Assembly: GCA_902770245.1 (NCBI GenBank)
Contig: CACXSS010000025.1
Location: 1 to 46,883, forward strand
Source of the DNA: an uncultured Planctomycetota bacterium
Lineage (GTDB): Bacteria > Planctomycetota > Planctomycetia > Pirellulales > Thermoguttaceae
Direction of reading: 5' to 3'
Length of the DNA: 46,883 bases
Below, piece by piece: positions 24,587-33,155 of the stretch. Below the pieces are notes generated by a model. That model had not been told where the DNA came from. It did no database searches and saw only the letters and a program-made list of their open reading frames with translations. A program made the translations under genes and the position numbers. Position 1 is the stretch's first letter, and each line of letters starts with the position of its first letter.

Positions 24587-26452
24587 TTAGTTAGCAGCAG
24601 CGTCTGAATCAATTTGCGTCTGGAAACGGTTTAGTATATCCAGATCAGCCTGTGTTGAATCCAATTTTTTACAAAGTTCGTTCAATTCTGCGTTTTCTCG
24701 TTCAATAATATTGTTTATAACAGTCTCATGTGACTGGTAGTAAATGTCCATCAAGCGTGCAACGCCATTTTGAGCGTTTGAACACGCCTCATCCAATACT
24801 TTTCGAATTCCTGGCATTAAAGCGTTTTGACACCAGAATGGAAATTGTTTTTTTAGCATTTCCCGCAACTCTTCGCGCATTTGCGTTGGATCGCCAAACA
24901 TGTTTGTTAAGCGACTGACGCCGCGATGCGCCCAATCGCCCAAATTGTTTTTTAAAAAGTTGCCAACAGAGGCGCCGAATTCAGTTTGATTAAATACGCT
25001 ATCGGAATAGGCCGCATCCAATTGTTGAAGCAGATCTCCGGTTTCATTATTGATTTTCATTGATAATGAATCTTGAGAATCCAGTTCTTTCATATCAAAG
25101 CTGGTATCAATATCTACGGATACAGATACGCTCAAATTGCGATATGCGTCGCTGAATTCCTGTTTAAATATTCCCAAAATCTTTTGCGCTTCCAGAAAAA
25201 AACGTTCCCGATATGGTTGTATCGCTTCTAATGATTCATGCCATATTGATTTACATTTTTCCTGAAATCCGGTTGTCGCAATCCAACGAACAGACTCTTT
25301 ACTAGTTGCGTTATCTAAATCCTGCATGAGCTGACTATATTTATCATCAGCAACTTTCATAACTGCGGTTTGCCACCCCTCGTCCTGTTTGGCAATTCGA
25401 TCGTTATACTCTTGAGTTTTCAGATTTAGCCATTCTTTAGGGTTTGCCAACTGTTTGGCAGACAAGAGGTCACGGCGTTTTTCAACTTCCTGTTGACGAG
25501 CGTTGACAATATTTGTCATCTGAGGCAGGATGCTGTTTTGTAAAATTTCCGTCAGTTTTTCGTTCAGAATGACGGCACGTCCCGATGAAAGCTTTTGCTG
25601 GAAAACATTTTCAAAATCTGAAAACATTTTTTTATAGAATACGTCCAACTCCGAATCCTCATGTTTTTCATTTGCAAATCTTGCGCTGACAGGAACAATC
25701 GCAGCCAGATTCCTGTGAGTTTCATTAGTCATGCGCGTATTTATAAAACTCATCTGCCGTGCCTGCTCTCGGGGGCGAATTCGATCAATTTGAGTTACAA
25801 CGCCTATACAACGTTTTTGAATTGTTTCTAAATAGTCTCTGACAAAATTACAAAGCGTTTGAGAACATGGCGTTGTTGCAGGAATTATAACCAAAGCGGC
25901 ATCACAGAATTTCTGAATAATATCCTGAGTTACCTGTGAATGACGGATATTGTTGGCATTAATGCCAGGGGTGTCAATAATAACCAGTCCATTTCGGAGA
26001 ATGCGGTTCCGCAGATAAATCAGTACGCGATCTACAGAAGATGCGTAATTCTCATCCGCGGTATAGCGGTTAATAAATTCACGAACTGCAGGATCGTCCG
26101 GTTCCAGCGAAGAAGAATCATTATCGATGGGGATTTCGTCCTGAAGACGAAGTCGACGCCCGTCGTTAAACAGAATTTCGACGTCAAACTGAGAACCATA
26201 ACAGATAAATGTTGGAGCGCAGGTCGTGCCTTGAAGAACGTCTTCTTTAAGAACGTCTTTATGTAAAAGAGCATTAATGAGCGTACTTTTACCGGATGAA
26301 AATTCGCCAGCAACGCCTAAATATAATTTTACGTCATTCCGTCGAGCAAGAAAGGAATCTACGATATCGCGTATTGGTCGCCATTGTGCATAAGTCCAGT
26401 CATATTTTTTTTCAAGCGTATTGAAATAATCAACAAACGGATCAAAATTCAC
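24587..26452 (-). CDS. Bacterial dynamin-like GTPase without paddle
   Basis: This 621-residue dynamin-superfamily GTPase has G1 GEFSSGKST (49-57), G2 GTT (75-77), G3 DTPG (160-163) and G4 TQID (T220, D223). The remainder is helical, with charged coiled-coil stretches (about 310-345 and 585-615). Unlike its neighbour it has no long hydrophobic segment, only short amphipathic ones, so it is probably soluble or peripheral. The start is GTG, preceded by AAGGAGT at good spacing. It is the first gene of the block. Paired unlike dynamins are common in bacteria, where the two often act as a heteromer. Confidence 0.92.
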   Translation of the reverse strand: MNFDPFVDYFNTLEKKYDWTYAQWRPIRDIVDSFLARRNDVKLYLGVAGEFSSGKSTLINALLHKDVLKEDVLQGTTCAPTFICYGSQFDVEILFNDGRRLRLQDEIPIDNDSSSLEPDDPAVREFINRYTADENYASSVDRVLIYLRNRILRNGLVIIDTPGINANNIRHSQVTQDIIQKFCDAALVIIPATTPCSQTLCNFVRDYLETIQKRCIGVVTQIDRIRPREQARQMSFINTRMTNETHRNLAAIVPVSARFANEKHEDSELDVFYKKMFSDFENVFQQKLSSGRAVILNEKLTEILQNSILPQMTNIVNARQQEVEKRRDLLSAKQLANPKEWLNLKTQEYNDRIAKQDEGWQTAVMKVADDKYSQLMQDLDNATSKESVRWIATTGFQEKCKSIWHESLEAIQPYRERFFLEAQKILGIFKQEFSDAYRNLSVSVSVDIDTSFDMKELDSQDSLSMKINNETGDLLQQLDAAYSDSVFNQTEFGASVGNFLKNNLGDWAHRGVSRLTNMFGDPTQMREELREMLKKQFPFWCQNALMPGIRKVLDEACSNAQNGVARLMDIYYQSHETVINNIIERENAELNELCKKLDSTQADLDILNRFQTQIDSDAAAN

Positions 26453-27112
26453 AGTTTGTACTCCTTGGATACATTCGTGTATGAAATAATCCCGAAACGG
26501 AAATGCCTGATCAACTTCTGGTTAAACATGGGGAATGTCCGAATTTAACACTCAATGAGTTGACAGCGAATTCCTCACATAAAATTACGATTCCCATTAA
26601 ATAGTAATTCAACTGGTGTGATATAAAATTAAAAGCTGGTCAAACCAGCAAATCAGGGTCTGACCAAAATCGGATAATGACTGAAATACAAAAGTCATTC
26701 ATTTAACAGCATGTATTCTTCAATTAAATATATGCTGTTATGAACGTTGCAATCAAAAAGAATAATGGTTGTTTGGATCCTGAAAGTGGAATTTCAAAAA
26801 TTAATAATTTTGATTCAAATGCTTCTCTATTATGATATTGACAAACATTTATCTGTAAATGGTTAAGTCAACAAAGAAGTCATTTTTAAATTATTATTTT
26901 ACGTTCAATTATACATCTCCGTTACTAAAAGTCAAGGATTTTATCATTTTTTTTGCATATTTTCCTATAAAACAGAATAATCTTTATATAAAACAGAATA
27001 ATATATCATTTGCCTGAATGTTGCCGCGAAAACAGCAGTTATAACCGGAACGTTCTCTGGTTGGTAATCGCAAATAATAAAAAAGTGGCTCTTCAAGAAA
27101 TTAGCGCCCGTC
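26453..27112. other. A+T-rich non-coding region upstream of the dynamin block
   Basis: About 660 bases without a convincing gene separate the divergent dynamin and ferredoxin-nitroreductase genes. It holds small palindromes (GCTGGT-CAA-ACCAGC at 26635-26649; TAACAGCAT/ATGCTGTTA at 26704-26740) and a pair of 16-base direct repeats near 26966. The promoter of the dynamin block should lie at its left end, but no clear -35/-10 pair was found there. No tRNA, integrase or att-like site was seen. Confidence 0.6.
26966..27002. repeat. Two 16-bp direct repeats, 21-base spacing
   Basis: TATAAAACAGAATAAT occurs at 26966-26981 and again, identically, at 26987-27002. The 21-base period equals two helical turns, so a regulator could bind both on one DNA face. 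It lies in the divergent intergenic region between the dynamin block and the ferredoxin-nitroreductase gene. Confidence 0.7.
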
Positions 27113-27140
27113 TTGAAAATATGTCAAGACCGGGTATAAT
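27113..27140 (+). promoter_or_regulatory. Likely promoter for the ferredoxin-nitroreductase/GTPase pair
   Basis: TTGAAA (27113-27118) and a perfect TATAAT (27135-27140) are 16 bases apart and point at the gene starting at 27208, giving a leader of roughly 60 bases. Confidence 0.55.
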
Positions 27141-27207
27141 TCAGAACAGGTTTGTAATTGTCAGAGAATCTTCGTCTGGTCAAGACGAATAAACATTGTA
27201 TTATGCC

Positions 27208-28020
27208 ATGATTACTATTGATCAAACTTCCTGCGTTCGCTGCGGGGCGTGCGTTCGCGAATGTCCCGGGATTATTTTAGAACAGAATTCGGACGGCGTC
27301 GCTCAGGTTGTTTCAAGTCGGGAAAGCTGCTGTATTAAGTGTCAGCATTGCGTTGCGATTTGTCCTGCTGGCGCGGTAAGCGTAGACGGCGTTGGCGCAA
27401 ACGACTGTTTGCCAAAAGGCGAACTCCCGTCTGAAGAACAAATGCTCAATCTGATTCGAATGCGCCGCAGTATTCGAAGCTGGTCTGACCGACCAATCGA
27501 ACCGGAGACGATCGAACAACTTAAAAACGTTCTCAACTGGACGGCGACGGGCTGTAACGATCATTCGCTGCGGTTTGCGTTTGTTACCAGTCCCGCCATT
27601 TTTGACGAATTGAGAACCAAGATTTACGGGTTTATCAATCGACCGATTATTAACCGAATTCTTCGCTGGAAATTTAAGAAATTCCGCCATTATTTTGACG
27701 CCATGAAGAACGGAACGGACGTCATTTTCCGCAACGCGCCGGGAATGGTAATTGCGTTGATTCCGAAATCGGCTCCCTGCGCGGCGTTTGACCCGGTTAT
27801 TGCTCTGTCTAACTTTGACTTGTACGCTCAAACTCTCGGCTTGGGAACGTGCTGGTGCGGGTTTGCCGAGGGCATTTTCAAACATCGTCCCAAGCTGGTC
27901 AGAGGGCTTGAGTTACCCAAGGGTTATCGCGTTGGGGCGGTTATGCTCTTTGGATATCCGTCCGCGCCGTATTTGCGTTCCACGGCTCAAAAACCGTTTG
28001 AAACGCAGCTGATTGATTGA
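27208..28020 (+). CDS. Ferredoxin-nitroreductase fusion protein
   Basis: The protein has about 270 residues. The first 60 hold a two-cluster 4Fe-4S ferredoxin domain (CVRCGACVRECPG and CCIKCQHCVAICPAG). The rest is a nitroreductase-fold domain that binds FMN, starting MLNLIRMRRSIRSWSDRPI and with GLGTCWCGFAEG later. Such fusions pass electrons from ferredoxin-like donors to the flavin and occur mostly in anaerobes and facultative bacteria; the physiological substrate is unknown. I chose the ATG at 27208 (MITIDQTSC); an upstream in-frame TTG at 27196 is less likely. The stop lies next to the start of the following GTPase gene. Confidence 0.9.
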   Translation: MITIDQTSCVRCGACVRECPGIILEQNSDGVAQVVSSRESCCIKCQHCVAICPAGAVSVDGVGANDCLPKGELPSEEQMLNLIRMRRSIRSWSDRPIEPETIEQLKNVLNWTATGCNDHSLRFAFVTSPAIFDELRTKIYGFINRPIINRILRWKFKKFRHYFDAMKNGTDVIFRNAPGMVIALIPKSAPCAAFDPVIALSNFDLYAQTLGLGTCWCGFAEGIFKHRPKLVRGLELPKGYRVGAVMLFGYPSAPYLRSTAQKPFETQLID

Positions 28021-28025
28021 TATAC

Positions 28026-29093
28026 ATGCTCAAACCTTGCGCTTTGTTCTGTCGATTAACCGGTTCCGGTCCGGGAGCGTTGGCGACAACGGCTCTTTGG
28101 GGCGAGGGTGCGGCTGACGTTTTGGATTCCTGTTTTCATCCCAAGGGGAAAACGACGCCGCGGACAATGGATTTGTCAGCGGTTCTGTTTGGTCAGTTGA
28201 TTGACCCGGAAGCTCCGGAGGAAACTGGAGAAGACGTTGTTGTCGCTCGAACGGACAAAACGGGATTTGTCATTCACGGACACGGCGGCGCCGCGGCTAT
28301 CGCCAGAACTGCTCGGATTTTGTCCCAACTGGGAGCAAAAGAATCAGACGCCGACAATTGGCGTATTCATCAAAACGTCAGCGAGGAAAACCGGAAGATT
28401 CTGTCTATGCTGGAACAGGCTCCAACATATCGAACGGCGTCTATTCTGCTTGACCAGTATAACGGAGCTGGACGAAGAACGCGAGAAAGAATCGCTCAGC
28501 TTCGCGCTGACGGCAAAGAGGAACAGGCGCTGGTACTGGAAAAACGCTTCTATGAAACAAAAGCCGTTGCTCGCCATCTGCTCGTTCCGTGGAGAGTCGT
28601 GTTTATTGGACGTCCCAACGTTGGGAAGTCGTCTTTACTCAACGCGATTCTTGGTTATCAGCGTTCGATTGTCAACGCTCGACAAGGGACGACTCGCGAT
28701 CTGGTTCACGCTCAAACGACAATTGACGGCTGGCTGTTTGAATTCGTTGACGCAGCAGGAATTCGAGAAACGACAGACGAACTGGAACGTGAGGGCGTCA
28801 GTCGCGCTAAAAATGCGGTTGCTGAGGCTGATTTGGTTGTTCGACTCTTTGATGAGAAGGATTCCATGGCGGAAATAGAAAGCGCCAGAGCCGCAGACTC
28901 TTTTCGTTCTGATGTCCCAACTATTGACGCATTGAACAAATGCGATTTAGATTCAGCGCCTCTAACGGACGAATCCGTTCTTCGCGTCAGCGCTGTTGAA
29001 GGAACAGGAATAGAAACGTTGCTTCAAACGATTGTTCAAACGCTCATTCCTGATCCTCCGCAGCCAGGCGACGGCATCTGGCTTAACGGTTAG
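28026..29093 (+). CDS. MnmE/TrmE-like GTPase, divergent and shortened
   Basis: The protein has about 355 residues. The N-terminal 110 resemble the TrmE_N folate-binding domain in layout (GEDVVVARTDKTGFVIHGHGG matches the usual ExxxHGG region). A helical linker follows, then a G domain with GRPNVGKSSLLNAIL (G1), GTTRD (G2), DAAG (G3, where DTAG is usual) and NKCD (G4). It is about 100 residues shorter than MnmE and lacks the C-terminal CxGK motif whose cysteine is needed for tRNA U34 modification, so it is probably a paralogue with another job. ATG at 28026 is preferred over TTG at 28017. It is directly downstream of the ferredoxin-nitroreductase gene. Confidence 0.85.
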   Translation: MLKPCALFCRLTGSGPGALATTALWGEGAADVLDSCFHPKGKTTPRTMDLSAVLFGQLIDPEAPEETGEDVVVARTDKTGFVIHGHGGAAAIARTARILSQLGAKESDADNWRIHQNVSEENRKILSMLEQAPTYRTASILLDQYNGAGRRTRERIAQLRADGKEEQALVLEKRFYETKAVARHLLVPWRVVFIGRPNVGKSSLLNAILGYQRSIVNARQGTTRDLVHAQTTIDGWLFEFVDAAGIRETTDELEREGVSRAKNAVAEADLVVRLFDEKDSMAEIESARAADSFRSDVPTIDALNKCDLDSAPLTDESVLRVSAVEGTGIETLLQTIVQTLIPDPPQPGDGIWLNG

Positions 29094-29157
29094 CAATTGA
29101 CAATTATTGGAACGCTTGCGTCAATTGCTAATTGATAATTGCAAATTGATAATTTCG
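29090..29157. repeat. AATTGAT/AATTGCT heptamer inverted repeat after the GTPase gene
   Basis: It starts at the stop codon of the GTPase gene. The left arm is TAGCAATTGACAATTATTGG, the core ACGC-TT-GCGT (29112-29121), and the right arm is AATTGCT, AATTGAT, AATTGCA, AATTGAT in 7-base phase (29122-29156). It is the same architecture as the elements near 4520, 40324 and 44250, but with different units. Confidence 0.7.
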
Positions 29158-29167
29158 AAATAAAAAA

Positions 29168-29198
29168 TCCCTGTTTGCCGACCGAAAGCAAACAGGGA
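29168..29198. terminator. Bidirectional Rho-independent terminator
   Basis: TCCCTGTTTGC/GCAAACAGGGA is a perfect 11-bp stem with a 9-base loop, with an A-run on the left and CTTGTTTTTT on the right. It serves the convergent GTPase (+) and autotransporter-type (-) genes. Confidence 0.9.
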
Positions 29199-29255
29199 CT
29201 TGTTTTTTAACAGGGCGAGGAGCGAAACCTCGCCAACGTCTGTTTTATCAATTCA

Positions 29256-32200
29256 TCAGAAGTCGATTCGCAACGTTGCGTTGAGAGCGTTGACCGTCTT
29301 GTACTGATTGAAATAGGTGTTGTACTGGAAGTTAGCCGACATTCTCTGAGTGAGACGATAGTCAGCGGAGAACATGAGGTTTGCCCAATCGCGGCTACAT
29401 CCGTTGCTTCGCATTTCAAAGTCTCCCATTGGGCTGTCAGTCATGGATGTACTTCCCATTACGTGGGTGTAGTAGACTGCCTGAGGATCGAGGAACTCGT
29501 GAGCGTATGCGCCGCCGAGGGTCAATCTCAAAATCTGCCAGTTGTTGCAGCCGACGATGAAGTCGCGGCTGACGCGAACGCCTAACTGACCTCTCAAGGA
29601 ATGATAAGCCATGTCATAGCAGTACAGGTTCATGTGGGAAGGCATATCAACTCCGCCCAGGTTGGACGTTCCCTTTTCGGTGAAGTCGTCAATTGTAACG
29701 AAGGTGTACTGAAGCGAGGCGTACGGGTTGATAACAAATCCGTGCTTTTCGACGTACATCCAACCGCGTTCAATGTAGGCGGCGGCGGAAAGTCCGCTTG
29801 GATCGGCAGTGAAGTTGTTGTCAAACGATTGGGTGTTGTAGTAACGCTGAGCGTCGAGCGTGTTGTAGGTGAACGTTCCGTTCGCCAACCAGTAACCGCC
29901 CATGCAGTTAGCGTCCCATTTGGCATACAATCCAAAGGTGAAGTCGTCCGACTTAATTCTGGAGTAGGAATTGCCTTTAGCGGCGTTTGTGTGCCAGATA
30001 TCCGAGGTGGAATATCCGAAGTACATGCCGAAGACTCTGCAGCAAATGTTCTTCCATTCAATTCCAACAGCCATGCCGGAGGATTCTTCATGGTATTTGG
30101 TGAAACCTTTCCAGTACAGTCCATCGCCATAGTTGCCAGTGAAGGAACCCCAGACGGATCGGCGCGGTTCGCAGTAACGCGGATACTTTCCACAAATTCG
30201 TCCGCCAAATTCACACTGACGTCTGGCGCAGCACTGGCTGCAGCCTGGCTCGCAGCTCGGCTCGCAATCAGAGGCGTATTCCACGCACTGGCTCTGGCAG
30301 CAGAACTGGCACAGTCCCATGTCGTCCGTAACCAGACGGTTGGAAAGCATGTTATTGAAAGCAATCTGTCGCTGAACCTGAGCGTTGAGCCAGTCTCCGT
30401 AGATTCCGCCAGCCAGGTCGTCAAACTTTTCTTGAGCTTCGATCTTGTCGTCGCTGTTCCAGATGTCGTCCAGGGCTTCACGGTAATCGTCTTCCTGAGG
30501 ATGGCAAAGTTCGTACAGGTATCTGTCCATGTTGATACCGAGGTTTCCATCGGCAACAATCGAGTGCGGATCGTGAACTTTAACGTGCAGACGAGCTTTG
30601 TCATAGAACGGCACATTCGGAGTTCCGTCGTCGTTAGCAAGTCCTTCGACTCCAACTTCGTAGAACAGGTGCTTTCCTCCAGCGTCGTCGATATTCAACT
30701 GAGTTCCGTCAGTATCATGGAATGCTTCGATGGAGTAGAATTCTTTATCTTTGCCGTCTTCGCCAATCATCTGGCACCATGTATAGTCGTATGCCGTGGC
30801 AAGATACAGCTTCGTATTGCCAGTAATGTTGATATTCTGGAAAGCCAGGCGACCGACGTTAAGACGTTCAACCCATTCGCCTTCTTCGTTGAGGCACTGT
30901 GTGCCGTTTGGATCAATGGTCAGATAAAGGTTGCCCCAGTCCGCGTTAAATGTGGACGTGTTGCCAATCAACTGAACCTGAGCGCTGCGGTTGGTCGTGT
31001 AACCAACGTTCTGCGGAGTAACGGGATTGTGTTCGTTATCCAGGTATTCATCCGGCGCATTGTAAAGCTGGGTTGTGTTATAAAGCCCCAGGCGGAATTC
31101 GGCGTTTTTACCAACGTTGAACGTTCCAGAACCAGCATCGTCCTTGAGGAGCTGATGAGTGTATTTATCAGTCTGATCAATTTTGCCGGTTTCATAATCG
31201 CCGATGGCGGTGTCCGCCGTGTCAGCGTTCGTATTGAAACGGGTGTAATCAACGGTGAACTTATGATCTTTGGGCGATTGAGCGCCATCGTTTCCGTACG
31301 TGAAATCCTTATACAAAGAGCTTGTATACGGGTTTACAATGTCAACGGATCCGTCGAGCTGCTTATAGTTGGCGCCGCCAACAAAGCCGGTGGTGTTGAG
31401 AACTACTTTGCTGCGACCGGAAAGATTGACGTTGATCGTCGGCGAGGTGTGATCGTAATCGCCTGTCGACATCTCGAACGCATCGTGTCCGGGAAGGTTG
31501 TAGTAGTTGTTCCAGTAGTTCACGTCTTCGTCGGTGAGAGATTTACCGCCAAAGTAAACGTACGGAATATCCTGACCGTTGTAGTTCGTGTTGATCTCGG
31601 AGAACGGAACGTCGTCCAGGATGTCGCCTTTACCCATGTTGGCAGAACGAACGGTTCCGTCAAAATTGGTTCTGCCTCCGGTGAAGTTCAGCGTAGACGT
31701 GCCGTTGGGCGCGCCGAACGTCGAACGACCATTGAAATGGTTGTTGCCGCCGGTTACGAGAATATTGCTGTTGCCGCCCCAGGTTACGTCGAAGTCGTCT
31801 TTACTGCGAATGATGTCGCCGTAAGGTGTGAAATCGTAGTTTCCAACAGAGTGAACTTCTGTATCAAAGGTGTTCGTACCGCCGTTAATGGTAACGTTAG
31901 CGTTTCCACCTTCAGCCAGACCGTCCAATCCTCCAATTGAGGAGAAGTAAACGCCGTAATAGTTCTTCTGGTTGGCAAGACCCTGGGCATCGACATAGGT
32001 GGCGTTCTTACCGGTGAAGTAATTCGTACCGTTGTCGAAGGTAACATTGCTGTCGCCAACCTGAACGTGCGGGGTTCCTGTTGGGCTGCTGGCTCCGCCG
32101 CCGAAGACCGCGCGCTGATTAAACGTCGTCGTTCCGCCTGCGAAGGTAACGTCGGCATTACCGCCTTTGGTTACGCCGTCAGCGTTCCAACCGCCGCCGC

Positions 32201-32936
32201 CAAAATAGGTGTTTTGGTTTTCGAAGGTGGTTTTGCTGCCATCTTCAAAGACGACTTTCGTATTTCCAGCATTGGGCTGAATCGTCGCTCCGTCTTGACC
32301 GCCGAACTGAACGCCGCCCCAGAAATGGGAGTTGCTGCCAGTTGCGAAGGTAACCTCGGCGTAAGCTCCGGTGTTGCCATCGTATCGATCTTCAGAGTTG
32401 CCGTCGTTCATGCTGCCAAACAGAACGTCAACTTCTTTGGCTTTGATGGGAAGCATATTGTATTCCGGTCCCATCGTGTTGCCCCAGTCGCCAACGTTAA
32501 GACCAGAACCAAACTGGTTCGTTCCCTTAACGGTAACATTGACATTGCGGGGGGCTGACGATGTAGAATCCGTTGGAGCTGCCAATACCAGTTTGGCATT
32601 TCTCCAAATGATTCCGTCATCCGTGTTGTCATAATAGAATGTTCCGTCGTACGTTGCTTCTTTGTACGTGTTTTGCGTCGCATTGTTGGTTACATTCCAA
32701 TCCTGAATGTTGGCGTTAAGACTTCCATTAGGATTCTTGAACGTCGCGATGTAACCATTCTCCTCAGCTACGCCGTAATCGGAGATGTCTTTTGAACCGG
32801 TGATTGTTCCACCGATATTGACATCAGGCTGATAGTTCTGGTCTGCGCGAGCTTGTGGCTGTCCGCAAAGTCCTACGGACAATAATGCCGCCACGAATGC
32901 GACTAACCTCTTCCTGAAAAATTGTTTTACGTCCAT
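29256..32936 (-). CDS. Autotransporter-type surface protein with beta-helix passenger
   Basis: The protein has about 1226 residues when started at the ATG at 32936 (MDVKQFFRKRL), which begins a signal peptide ending near QPQARA. A longer upstream reading frame lacks a signal peptide at its start. The passenger (about 30-860) is Gly/Asn/Thr-rich with recurring strands of the GGTNTF, GGNNHFNG, GGRTNFDG and GGTTTFN type, expected for a right-handed beta-helix. A cysteine-rich linker follows (about 875-922). The last 290 residues are an autotransporter-like outer-membrane beta-barrel with alternating aromatic strands and the terminal ATLRIDF ending in Phe. It probably forms a surface-exposed adhesin-like fibre; no catalytic site is seen. 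Confidence 0.85.
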   Translation of the reverse strand: MDVKQFFRKRLVAFVAALLSVGLCGQPQARADQNYQPDVNIGGTITGSKDISDYGVAEENGYIATFKNPNGSLNANIQDWNVTNNATQNTYKEATYDGTFYYDNTDDGIIWRNAKLVLAAPTDSTSSAPRNVNVTVKGTNQFGSGLNVGDWGNTMGPEYNMLPIKAKEVDVLFGSMNDGNSEDRYDGNTGAYAEVTFATGSNSHFWGGVQFGGQDGATIQPNAGNTKVVFEDGSKTTFENQNTYFGGGGWNADGVTKGGNADVTFAGGTTTFNQRAVFGGGASSPTGTPHVQVGDSNVTFDNGTNYFTGKNATYVDAQGLANQKNYYGVYFSSIGGLDGLAEGGNANVTINGGTNTFDTEVHSVGNYDFTPYGDIIRSKDDFDVTWGGNSNILVTGGNNHFNGRSTFGAPNGTSTLNFTGGRTNFDGTVRSANMGKGDILDDVPFSEINTNYNGQDIPYVYFGGKSLTDEDVNYWNNYYNLPGHDAFEMSTGDYDHTSPTINVNLSGRSKVVLNTTGFVGGANYKQLDGSVDIVNPYTSSLYKDFTYGNDGAQSPKDHKFTVDYTRFNTNADTADTAIGDYETGKIDQTDKYTHQLLKDDAGSGTFNVGKNAEFRLGLYNTTQLYNAPDEYLDNEHNPVTPQNVGYTTNRSAQVQLIGNTSTFNADWGNLYLTIDPNGTQCLNEEGEWVERLNVGRLAFQNINITGNTKLYLATAYDYTWCQMIGEDGKDKEFYSIEAFHDTDGTQLNIDDAGGKHLFYEVGVEGLANDDGTPNVPFYDKARLHVKVHDPHSIVADGNLGINMDRYLYELCHPQEDDYREALDDIWNSDDKIEAQEKFDDLAGGIYGDWLNAQVQRQIAFNNMLSNRLVTDDMGLCQFCCQSQCVEYASDCEPSCEPGCSQCCARRQCEFGGRICGKYPRYCEPRRSVWGSFTGNYGDGLYWKGFTKYHEESSGMAVGIEWKNICCRVFGMYFGYSTSDIWHTNAAKGNSYSRIKSDDFTFGLYAKWDANCMGGYWLANGTFTYNTLDAQRYYNTQSFDNNFTADPSGLSAAAYIERGWMYVEKHGFVINPYASLQYTFVTIDDFTEKGTSNLGGVDMPSHMNLYCYDMAYHSLRGQLGVRVSRDFIVGCNNWQILRLTLGGAYAHEFLDPQAVYYTHVMGSTSMTDSPMGDFEMRSNGCSRDWANLMFSADYRLTQRMSANFQYNTYFNQYKTVNALNATLRIDF

Positions 32937-33155
32937 GTCTCGGTCCCTTATGTGACTGTAAAAATTAAAACATACCCAATAAAACCATGATTTCTTTTGG
33001 GAAACCCAGCTTTTCGGGACGACAAATTTTCCTCTATTTGTCAAAAGCTGAAGATAATCATGGGGGGAATACACGGACTCTTTCCCTGTATTCCAATTTT
33101 TCTTATCGGCTGGATAATACAATAGAATTCAACAAAAAAAAGAAAAAAAGCAGAA

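Noticed and set aside
27010-27192. 60-codon plus-strand ORF before the ferredoxin-nitroreductase gene
   Set aside because: It has only a TTG start, no ribosome site and no family resemblance, and it contains a good TTGAAA/TATAAT promoter.
29601-31940. 779-codon plus-strand ORF
   Set aside because: It is antisense to the autotransporter-type gene; the minus strand has a signal peptide, beta-helix repeats and a barrel ending in Phe, so the long open frame is a composition effect.
32937-33122. Longer start for the autotransporter-type protein (62 extra codons)
   Set aside because: The extra segment would bury the signal peptide; the ATG at 32936 places it at the N-terminus.
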